From Schoenoplectus triqueter (lineage: Eukaryota > Streptophyta > Magnoliopsida > Poales > Cyperaceae): a DNA stretch of 26,199 nt. Made by a program: the position numbers and the translations under genes. Positions 19,546-26,199 of this stretch are shown here, in pieces (positions within the stretch are counted from its first letter, which is position 1; every line of letters begins with the position of its first letter). Below the pieces are notes generated by a model. The model was not told the DNA's origin. It worked only from the letters and a program-made list of their open reading frames with translations, and did no database searches. The stretch spans positions 1-26,199 of the forward strand of contig CAXKVV010001697.1 of NCBI GenBank assembly GCA_964058805.1. Direction: 5' to 3'.

Positions 19546-20140
19546 TGAATCGTTCTATAGTAGATTCATCCACAAAACAGTGAATGTGAACCGTTCTGTA
19601 GGTAGGTTCCTTCACTAACACATGCCTCAATGTTGAACTGGCCCAGCGCTTCAGGTTTGACATTGTGTGTAACTGTGTTTCCTAGGTTTATGAATCGGCT
19701 TAGTGCTTCGAATTCATGATCTAGAAGATCGGTGAGAAGAAACACGTGGGCCATATCCACCCTTCTCCTGATTCACCAACCTCAAGATCAACCGGCTCAG
19801 CGCTTCGAGTTGTATTTTGTGTGATTGGTTGTTGACTAGTTAAGATTGAACCGTTCTGTAGTAGGTTTATCTTCTAGATCAACGGAGGTCGAGTCGTTCT
19901 GTATGTAGACTCACCTCAAGCCCCTCTGAAGAGACTAACCTGGTCTGTAGTAAGGTTACATCTCGAGGTGGCATAGACTGAACCGATCTGTTTGTAGGTT
20001 CGTCTTCCATAGGACAAAACCGATCTGTTTGTAGGTTTGTCTTCCATAGAATTAAGTAGAGATTGAACCGATCTGTTTGTAGGTTCGTCTTCCACAGAGT
20101 TAAATAAAGACTGAACCGATCTGTTTGTAGGTTCGTCTTC
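19546..20140 (+). other. nine TCTGTAGTA-type stem-loops in the right LTR
   Basis: Inner arms: GAATC/GATTC (19547), GAACC/GGTTC (19588), AACC/GGTT (about 19849), GAGTC/GACTC (19891), TAACC/GGTTA (19936), GAACC/GGTTC (19980), AAACC/GGTTT (20017), GAACC/GGTTC (20065) and GAACC/GGTTC (20114). The last four form a local tandem amplification of the final GATCTGTTTGTA hairpin. One of them carries a fully compensated change of the pair next to the bulge (G-C to A-T). Confidence 0.8.
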
Positions 20141-20257
20141 CATGGACCCCTTTTTATGAACCCAGACGACCACTTGACCATCTTTTAACTATACTATTTG
20201 CTTCTCTCTTTCAAAGATCCAGAGGTGCCTCGAGGTTAGTAGCCCAGGGTAATTAAT

Positions 20258-20277
20258 GGTGGGGGCTTGCGCCCACC
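20258..20277 (+). other. conserved hairpin near the right LTR 3' end
   Basis: GGTGGG (20258-20263) pairs with CCCACC (20272-20277), identical to 9626-9645. Confidence 0.5.
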
Positions 20278-20459
20278 GGAATCTACAAGAACTCACAATC
20301 ACTAAAAAACCCCCTGAATGTGCATCCAAATATCTCTAAACGGCAGAATCGGCCGACACCCAGCAGATGCACGCTCGGGAGGGATCTCCGTGTCCTTCTT
20401 CCGCGAACCCATCGCCCAGCGGCGGTGCGGCGGCGCACGAAAAAGGGTCGCACAGGATC

Positions 20460-20477
20460 TGGCACGCCCGGTGGGAC
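20460..20477 (+). other. primer-binding site, copy 1
   Basis: TGGCACGCCCGGTGGGAC begins 5 nt after the LTR terminus. TGG complements the CCA end of a tRNA. The T-stem would end CCCAC and the discriminator base would be G. I could not match the primer tRNA from memory. Confidence 0.8.
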
Positions 20478-20603
20478 TATCAAAATAAACTCAGGGAATA
20501 TAAGATTTGGATGCATATCTAGGGGGGATCTCCGTGTCCTTCTTCCGCGAACCCATCGCCCAGCGGCGGTGCGGCGGCGCGCGAAAAAGGGTCGCACAGG
20601 ATC

Positions 20604-20621
20604 TGGCACGCCCGGTGAGAC
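20604..20621 (+). other. primer-binding site, copy 2 (one change)
   Basis: Same as copy 1 except GTGAGAC for GTGGGAC. It is preceded by the same CACAGGATC as the real LTR edge. Confidence 0.7.
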
Positions 20622-20747
20622 TATCAAAATAAACTCAGAGAATATAAGATTTGGATGCATATCTAGGGGGGATCTCCGTGTCCTTCTTCCGCGAACCCAT
20701 CGCCCAGCGGCGGTGCGGCGGCGCGCGAAAAAGGGTCGCACAGGATC

Positions 20748-20765
20748 TGGCACGCCCGGTGGGAC
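20748..20765 (+). other. primer-binding site, copy 3
   Basis: Identical to copy 1, and the nearest to gag. Confidence 0.7.
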
Positions 20766-20882
20766 CTAGATTCTCCTCTTATCTCTGAAAGAGAGAGGCA
20801 AATAGAATAGTTAAGAGATACAAGTGGTCTTCTATGCGCTAAAATGACTAATAATTTTCAAGTGTTTTTGTTTTTGCAGGAA
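20766..20882 (+). promoter_or_regulatory. leader with candidate 3' splice site
   Basis: A short non-coding leader. From about 20858 it is T-rich (GTGTTTTTGTTTTTGCAG) and ends in AG at 20878-20879, four bases before the ATG at 20883. This is a good plant 3' splice site, so the leader RNA may be spliced. A donor is not obvious; GGTGAGAC in PBS copy 2 resembles one. Confidence 0.45.
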
Positions 20883-21143
20883 ATGGCATATTTTGGAAAC
20901 TTCAACCTCGCTCCCTACACCGTCATGCCTGCACAGAGCCCAGAGGGCAAGCTCTTCATGTTCTTCGGGACCATCCCGCAAGAACTTACCATTTATGGCC
21001 CAGCTCCAGTGGCCGCCTTCACTCCCGCAACCGTCCAGATCTCCATTCCGGACGAGGAGGAGGACTCAATCACCCTAACTCCCAAGGGGATCTCAAACAA
21101 TGTCATGGCCTCTCCTATTACCTCCCCAAAGAGGAGAAGGTGA
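20883..21143 (+). CDS. N-terminal part of the element polyprotein, ends in TGA
   Basis: The frame is open from an ATG at 20844. I prefer the ATG at 20883 because the DNA before it looks like an intron end (T-rich, GCAG). The product begins MAYFGNFNLAPY, has a proline-rich middle, an acidic patch (PDEEEDS) and a basic end (PKRRR). I recognise no domain. The frame continues open beyond the TGA at 21141-21143 in the same phase right into the next segment, so this is one piece of a longer protein and the stop is probably a mutation. Its position, 5' of gag, is where Ogre elements carry their extra ORF1, but homology to that ORF was not tested. Confidence 0.55.
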   Translation: MAYFGNFNLAPYTVMPAQSPEGKLFMFFGTIPQELTIYGPAPVAAFTPATVQISIPDEEEDSITLTPKGISNNVMASPITSPKRRR

Positions 21144-21896
21144 CCGTCTAAGAAGACAGCCCCAAAGGCAGCAGCCCAAACTGCCCGTAATTCTCAAGCA
21201 TCCAGGAAGAGGGCCCTGGACGCATACCAAAACCAGCTGGTGGCTAGGCCAGCTATCCCAGTCTCCAATAAATTCACAGCCCTCCGCATAGTGGCCAAGA
21301 ACTCGGCCACAGGCCAGCTCCGCCAGGCATGGGAGGTGCCTAAGCCCACACCTCGCCCAACTCAAAGGCCTCAGCGCCGCCAGGACAAGTCTCAAGCCCC
21401 TGCAGAAGCCATCTATAAGGCTCACAGGGCCCTCAAGCAGAGGAAGAGCGTCAAGAACGCTAGGTCGAGACGATACGTCTCCCGCCCCGATCACTCTCAA
21501 GGCATGGCTCAGCCGCAAGCCATTGCCTCCACTCCGAACCCAAGGAGGTTTACACCAAAGGCAACACCTAGCACTCAGCAGGTGTGGGTCCTGAAGGGTT
21601 CCCAGCCAACAAAGCCCCAGTCTCAAACTCAGCCCAGCAAGGCCGGCAAGTCTAACGCTCCGCCCGAGAGCGTGTTCAGCCGCCTAGGTCAGAAGAGTGT
21701 ATTCAGCCGATTAGGCTCGAGAATACCACTCAATAGTCTAAAAATAACCGCTCCTGACCAAACAAAGAAGAAGAGAAGAACCGCTCGCTATGAAGAGCAC
21801 TTCTCAGTCAACACCATCAGTATAAGCTACGACACTGACCCGGATACTGATGGAGAGGTGAATATGGTCCAGGATGACCAGTCCCCGCCTAATTAA
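21144..21896 (+). CDS. basic, proline/glutamine-rich region 5' of gag, ends in TAA
   Basis: Same frame as 20883-21143, open from 21144; the first Met is at 21240. It is strongly basic (repeated KKK, RRR, QRPQRRQ) and low in complexity, as expected of an RNA-binding or disordered part. It carries a short direct repeat, SVFSRLGQK and SVFSRLGSR; similar S-V-x-x-R-L-G motifs are familiar from gag proteins of plant Tat elements. The end turns acidic (DTDPDTDGE). The TAA at 21894-21896 is again followed by open frame in the same phase. The segment could be an ORF1 of Ogre type or simply the N-terminal part of gag. Confidence 0.55.
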   Translation, partial: PSKKTAPKAAAQTARNSQASRKRALDAYQNQLVARPAIPVSNKFTALRIVAKNSATGQLRQAWEVPKPTPRPTQRPQRRQDKSQAPAEAIYKAHRALKQRKSVKNARSRRYVSRPDHSQGMAQPQAIASTPNPRRFTPKATPSTQQVWVLKGSQPTKPQSQTQPSKAGKSNAPPESVFSRLGQKSVFSRLGSRIPLNSLKITAPDQTKKKRRTARYEEHFSVNTISISYDTDPDTDGEVNMVQDDQSPPN

Positions 21897-24800
21897 GCTC
21901 ATGTCACAAATACCAATAAAAATAATGGTAGAAAAGGGAGACCACCCAAGAGGGTCAACCCCGAAGGCAATAGCAGAGAATGGGAAGATCATAACGAAAA
22001 CCCTGATCTCTTCGATAACGAAGATGACGTTGAAACACGTCCCGAGATGCCCATCGATGAAATAGAAATATTAAAAGGCCACATCGAGGCACGGGACGAA
22101 GAGCTGATTAGGCAACGGGAGCTAATCGCTACCATGCTAAAGCAGAACGAAGAACTGATTAAGGCGGTCAAGTCATTGCAAGAATCACAAGACGCCAATT
22201 TCAAAGCTGGTAGCTCCCGTCAAGAAGGGGTCCACAGTACCAAAAGCAATCATAAGGGAAAACAACCCGTCGATTCTAAATCCCATCCACACAGAACAAT
22301 AGAAGTGGAGGTTGAACCTACGGGAATATCCTGGAAAGAGATTCAAGCCATGATTGCCCAACAAATGCTAATAGCTGGAGGTGGATACGCTATCCCTCCT
22401 GTCAAAAACTGTGGACATCCATACCCCGCCATATATGATTTAGAAGAATATCCTAAAGGGTATGTGACCCCTCGCTTCAGGACCTTCTCCGGGGAAGGCA
22501 ATAAAGACCTGAACCCCGAACAACATCTGGCCCACTTTGTAGCCTCGTGCGGCAATACGGGCGGTAATGATGCACTGTTGTTAAGACAATTCCCTCAAAG
22601 CCTGGTGGGAACCGCTTTCCAATGGTACTATTCATTAGAAAACAACAGCATCAGGACCTGGGACGAGATGGCGGACTCGTTCAGGGCGCGATTTGTCATG
22701 GTGTCTGACAAGATAAACATAGCCGATCTGGCAAGCACTAAACCCAAGAAAGGGGAGTCAATGACAGATTTTATCAATAGATGGCGGAACCTTAGCATCA
22801 AATGCGACCGCACATTAACTGAAGATGAGGCCGTCAACCTAATCATGAAAAACATTGACGGGTGGATGGGCATGCTTCTTGGTGTGACAAAGGTCAACAC
22901 ATTCAAAGACTTGCTCAGATCGGTATCCAATATGGAAAGGATGTCACCGCACACCGTGCCGAACTTTATGAATAATAGGCCGCAACGAGGAGCCCGAGCC
23001 GAGACTAAAGTGGCATTCACCTCGCTAAAAGATAAGATGGTCGCTAACGTAGATACCCAAAGCGGCAGCAGTGGCACAAATGGCAATAATTACAATAAGG
23101 GACCCAGGCCCAATTCAGGAGGGAGTTCGCGGAGTTTTGAGTCCCTTAAACAAAAGAAATCTAAACCGTACTCCTTCAGAAGAGATAAAGTCGCCCAAAT
23201 CTTCAGAGGGGCACTGAAGAATGGTCTAACCCTGCCGGCCAGCAAACACCCGGAAGATGCCGATAAATCGGACGAACCCAACTTCTGCCCATACCACAGA
23301 ATAATAGGGCACTCAATTGAAGATTGCTGGGTCTTCAAAGATTGGGTCGAAAAGGCATACAAAAACGGTGAAATTACGTTACCTAAAGGGTTCTTGCAAA
23401 GCCCATCAGCCCATGAACAGGCCAACACGATCTCTCATGAGGAAGAGAAGATCCCGCACCAATTAAGTGAAGACCAGGAAGAACAATGGACTACGCACTT
23501 ATCGAAGAAATCGATTAAAATGCTTAAAGCCCTTAAGAAAGAACCTGGCATGAAATGGAAAGACGATATTACGCCAGTAGTCCCACCAAAACCCAGGGTG
23601 TATTATAAGGTGGACCAGAGCCAAGACCAGGTTCTTAAGAAGAGAAAGAAGCATAGAAGCAACATGTCCAGAAAGAATAAAATTGAAGAATATGAGCAGG
23701 GCAGTCCCGAGGCGATCACCCTCCAACATTTCATCTCCAAAGAAGACTGGGAGAAGCTAACCCTAGGTCAAAAGAAAGAAAATATGGATGAAGAAATAAA
23801 TAAAGAAGAAAGCGAAGAAATCTGGGGTGCTTCGTGCAACATGGTATATTCTTCTCACGATGAAGATATGCCAACATTAGAGGAGATGTTCTTCCCAAAT
23901 GACGAAGGAGAAGCAAGCACATCTGGGACCAAAAACGAAGAATGCAAAGCCGTGCTCCGGTCCAGGACTTATATACCCGAGAGACAAGCTCCCAAGGATT
24001 CCGATAAAGGAAAGGATAAGGCCCTGAATAAAGGTAAAGAGGTCGAGAACCTAAGCAAGAACTCAGAAAAGACCCGGTCGACGGGCGAAGAATATAATGT
24101 GTTGGCACATCTGCGTAAGATCCCAGCGCTATTAAGCATATTTGATGCGTTGATGATGTCACAAGACCTAAGGGAGGTGCTAATCCAGGCCTTGCAAGAT
24201 CCTGAGAAGTACAAGTCATACTTCATAGAGCAAAATATGCAAGAAGCCCTATTCACCGCCAAACGGGCCGCCTGTATAAATTTCACAGACGATGACCTCC
24301 TAATAGGCACCGTCGACCATAACCGCCCACTATACATCATCGGAAATTGCGGAGGGCAGAAGATTGGCCGTATCTTGGTCGACGCAGGGTCTTCGATCAA
24401 TATTTTGCCGCTTAAAACTCTGAAGACCATCACCTTAGACGTGAAGAACCTATCTGATGAAAAGGTGATTATTCATGGCTTTAACCAAAACTCCCAAAAG
24501 GCCCTGGGAGCTATAACCCTGAACCTGCAATGTGGAAGCCTAAGAGCGCCTACTAAATTCTATGTTATTGATGCTGAAACCTCTTATCGGGCGTTGCTGG
24601 GTCGCCCGTGGCTTCATAGTAATCAGGTCATACCCTCTACTCTGCACCAATGCCTGAAATATATCGAGAATGGTAAGCAAAAGAGAATTGACGGAGATGT
24701 CAAGCCATTCGGGGTGCATGAGATTAAGTTCAACGACGCCCAGTATTTTCTGCCTAAATCCGCCGTGGCGCCGAGCCGGCCAATAACAAAAGCAGGTTAG
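21897..24800 (+). CDS. gag-pro: Gag-protease polyprotein, ends in TAG
   Basis: The first Met is at 22047 (917 codons), but the frame is open from 21897. Domains counted from that Met: coiled coil about 5-55; retrotransposon gag domain (PF03732 type) about 155-265, with HLAHFVASC, FQWYYSL and FINRWRNLSIKC; a zinc knuckle at 414-427 in which the second cysteine is His (CPYH..GH..DC, CX2HX4HX4C); a basic KKRKKH stretch near 530; and an aspartic protease about 745-860 with active site VDAGSS (Asp 779) and the C-terminal LLGRPWL. Gag forms the particle and the protease matures it. The DAG in place of DSG/DTG also occurs in active retropepsins. The TAG at 24798-24800 overlaps a good splice donor (CAG/GTTAGA), and the frame stays open past it. 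Confidence 0.88.
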   Translation, partial: AHVTNTNKNNGRKGRPPKRVNPEGNSREWEDHNENPDLFDNEDDVETRPEMPIDEIEILKGHIEARDEELIRQRELIATMLKQNEELIKAVKSLQESQDANFKAGSSRQEGVHSTKSNHKGKQPVDSKSHPHRTIEVEVEPTGISWKEIQAMIAQQMLIAGGGYAIPPVKNCGHPYPAIYDLEEYPKGYVTPRFRTFSGEGNKDLNPEQHLAHFVASCGNTGGNDALLLRQFPQSLVGTAFQWYYSLENNSIRTWDEMADSFRARFVMVSDKINIADLASTKPKKGESMTDFINRWRNLSIKCDRTLTEDEAVNLIMKNIDGWMGMLLGVTKVNTFKDLLRSVSNMERMSPHTVPNFMNNRPQRGARAETKVAFTSLKDKMVANVDTQSGSSGTNGNNYNKGPRPNSGGSSRSFESLKQKKSKPYSFRRDKVAQIFRGALKNGLTLPASKHPEDADKSDEPNFCPYHRIIGHSIEDCWVFKDWVEKAYKNGEITLPKGFLQSPSAHEQANTISHEEEKIPHQLSEDQEEQWTTHLSKKSIKMLKALKKEPGMKWKDDITPVVPPKPRVYYKVDQSQDQVLKKRKKHRSNMSRKNKIEEYEQGSPEAITLQHFISKEDWEKLTLGQKKENMDEEINKEESEEIWGASCNMVYSSHDEDMPTLEEMFFPNDEGEASTSGTKNEECKAVLRSRTYIPERQAPKDSDKGKDKALNKGKEVENLSKNSEKTRSTGEEYNVLAHLRKIPALLSIFDALMMSQDLREVLIQALQDPEKYKSYFIEQNMQEALFTAKRAACINFTDDDLLIGTVDHNRPLYIIGNCGGQKIGRILVDAGSSINILPLKTLKTITLDVKNLSDEKVIIHGFNQNSQKALGAITLNLQCGSLRAPTKFYVIDAETSYRALLGRPWLHSNQVIPSTLHQCLKYIENGKQKRIDGDVKPFGVHEIKFNDAQYFLPKSAVAPSRPITKAG

Positions 24801-26199
24801 AAACCCTTCAATAAAGGCCCTAAATTTGATACCTCATCTGGAGAAGAAGAAGATGTCAAATTTAATATTAAACCCCGAGGTGTTCGAGCCCAAAGACCCG
24901 GAGGAAAGTCGGGTGAGGAAGCAACCTTCCGCTTCAAACAGGTGGCTACGTATAAGGCCCAAATAAAACCGAGCGAAATCAATGCAAGTGATTCTGAAGA
25001 GGAGGTCATTTTCAATTTTAAGCCTGCCAACACTCCTCAAATTCAAATCATAGAGGCAACTTCGGGAGAAGACTCCGAAGATTCCAACGACTCGGACAAT
25101 ACCACCTCGGGAGAAGAATCTGGTCATGACCGTCAACCCTGGGAAGAGGAGTCTGACGAAGAGATCATCTATCACATCCTCAAGAAGCCATATAAAGGGC
25201 CCGAAACAGATAATGAAAGTGAGGAGTCATTTATGATCAACACGGGATCCGGTAGCGGAAGGGATAACCCGGTTAGGCCGAGGCCTATAAATGAAGAACG
25301 CTCATGGCGGGAAAATTTCGAAGGTCGCGTCTGGAATGCGATCAACGAAATAAGACACCAAGTTGAAAATAATAGAAGGGAGGTGTCTGAACAATGGGAA
25401 GTGATGCAGGATATCAAGGTGCAACACAATGAAATCATGATAATGATTGAAAACCTGCAAACCGCGATCTATAACTCCGAGCTACTCAAAGAAGTGACGA
25501 GCGAACCCCGTTCCGGGACCCCCGAAAGACAAGCACCCGATGGCGGCAAACGGGTAATTGTCATAGTAGATGAATCAAAGGGGGAAGAAATAAAAGCTAA
25601 GCAATCGACCGTCATGCAAACTCTCAAGGTCAAGAAGAGTAAACCATACTCTTTCTTGAAAAATAAAACAGCTCGGATATTTGAGCAGGCCCTAAAGAGC
25701 GGATTGACACTTCTCGCCTGTAAAAGACCCGCAGACATAGAGAGAGCCGGTGAAGGTGAATTCTGCCCTTATCATCGCATATTGGGCCACACAATTGAAG
25801 AATGCTGGGTATTCAAAGACCTAATAGAAGAAGGGCACAGAAACGGGACGATCCAACTCCCGAAGAGCTTTCAACAAGACCCAGCTCCGCATAACTTGAA
25901 TAACAAGGGCAAAGGGGTGGCTTATACGATCTCGCACACTCCTGTACCTAGCAAACCTAAGGTTGCGAGACGTAAGCCGATCAAAGAAATCTACCGCTCC
26001 AACTCAGTCATGAACATTGAGATAGAAGAAGAGATGGCAGCGCTAGAAATTACCGTGGTTCCCGAAAAGCATTTTAAAGACCTCATGCCAAGGGAAGTGA
26101 ACCACATCCAAACCCTAAAGACCTTTGTCGTGCCGGCAAAGGTAGAGCGCATCAAAGGGAAAACTATCATCCACAAGGCTATAATTTCCTATCAGAGCG
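24801..26199 (+). CDS. post-protease region with second coiled coil and zinc knuckle, incomplete
   Basis: The frame of gag-pro continues without a stop for 466 codons to the window edge. It starts with acidic linkers containing two FN(I/F)KP repeats, then a coiled coil (about 25310-25470). A module at about 25630-25880 repeats the gag knuckle region: KKSKPYSF, a RIFEQALKSGLTL helix, CPYHRILGH..ECWVFKD, and LPKSFQ. The zinc pattern is the same CX2HX4HX4C (first Cys at 25764), and both modules are followed by TISH. A basic KPKVARRKPIKE stretch comes next, then sequence I do not recognise. RT motifs are not reached. It may be translated by readthrough of TAG, after splicing, or not at all if the TAG is a disabling mutation. 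Confidence 0.7.

Larger units (their letters stand above)
13999..20454 (+). repeat. right LTR (5' LTR), about 6.46 kb
   Basis: It begins TGTTACCC and ends GTCGCACA, and is followed by GGATC and a primer-binding site. It holds the same modules as the left LTR but only one copy of the TATA-hairpin unit. Subregions with no gene: 14350-15740 follows 3960-5340 closely. 15740-17120 is diverged from the left copy. 17120-17640 is mixed. 17640-18840 is the AT-rich block. 18895-20140 is the stem-loop region. A short plus-strand frame of 116 codons at 15067-15417 has no recognisable feature and is not called a gene. Confidence 0.88.
20376..20765 (+). repeat. 144-bp tandem repeat spanning LTR end, PBS and leader
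   Basis: The block GGGATCTCCGTGTCC ... GTCGCACA, GGATC, PBS and the first leader bases occurs three times. The PBS starts (20460, 20604, 20748) are exactly 144 bp apart. The first copy is the true LTR edge; the second and third repeat the last ~80 bp of U5 inside the leader. The third copy stops just after the PBS. The copies are nearly identical, so the duplication is recent compared with the LTR divergence. Long frames across it on both strands (20283-20753 and 20320-20769) are by-products of the period being divisible by three. Confidence 0.9.
13994..26199 (+). mobile_element. 5' part of a second Tat/Ogre-like Ty3/gypsy element
   Basis: Order: LTR (13999-20454), 5-nt gap, PBS, leader, gag-protease frame, and a post-protease region that continues past the window. 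This is the 5' half of an LTR retrotransposon on the plus strand. The 5 bp before the LTR (ggcgg, 13994-13998) belong to a satellite monomer, so the element most likely inserted into the satellite, and the same 5 bp should follow its 3' LTR. Family evidence: very long LTRs, a large gag, protease ending in LLGRPWL, and an extra antisense ORF in its sister copy. RT, RNase H and integrase are not in view. Three stops in the frame suggest an inactive copy. Confidence 0.85.

Noticed and set aside
3365..20454. A single element with the satellite as its internal region between two LTRs
   Set aside because: The PBS follows the right LTR, not the left one, and the region between the LTRs has neither gag-pol nor a polypurine tract. 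Two tandem elements fit better.
20283..20769. Overlapping frames of 156 codons (minus) and 149 codons (plus) with perfect internal repeats
   Set aside because: They span the LTR end and three PBS copies. The repeat period of 144 bp is divisible by three, which keeps both frames open.
22343..24433. Minus-strand frames of 70-160 codons opposite gag-protease
   Set aside because: Shadow frames of the plus-strand polyprotein, whose domains are recognisable.

Overview
The window is plant nuclear DNA, almost certainly from an angiosperm. It has gag and protease sequence of the Ty3/gypsy Tat/Ogre type, a plant-mobile-domain (PMD) gene with short GT-AG introns, and a CpG-rich satellite, with no prokaryotic feature. 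The species cannot be named from sequence alone, and I see no ordinary host gene.

Layout, left to right. (1) 38-3340, minus strand: a PMD gene with five confident short introns and two apparent frame breaks. (2) 3365-9820: a very long LTR (TG...CA, about 6.46 kb). With the antisense PMD gene just upstream and no primer-binding site (PBS) after it, it reads as the 3' LTR of an element whose gag-pol lies left of the window. (3) 9821-10012: AT-rich spacer. (4) 10013-13998: about 69 copies of a 58-bp GC-rich satellite with higher-order structure, cut mid-monomer by (5) 13999-20454: a second LTR of the same family and orientation. It is followed by a PBS, so it is the 5' LTR of a second element. 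(6) 20376-20765: the LTR end plus PBS present three times as 144-bp units. (7) 20883-26199: a polyprotein in one frame (basic N-terminal region, gag, CHHC knuckle, DAG protease, then a second coiled coil and knuckle), interrupted by three stops and leaving the window open. RT, RNase H and integrase would lie to the right.

The window therefore holds two head-to-tail members of one giant Tat/Ogre-like family separated by a satellite. The strongest unexplained signal is in the last 1.4 kb of both LTRs: a dense series of small stem-loops in several families, each with a constant loop and arms that change sequence while staying complementary. Similar compensated hairpins lie just downstream of a TATA box near the LTR 5' ends, and a U5-leader pairing brackets the PBS. 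Together they suggest that much of the LTR is under selection as structured RNA, which is an inference.

All coordinates and motif comparisons were read by eye; no alignment, folding or database search was run.
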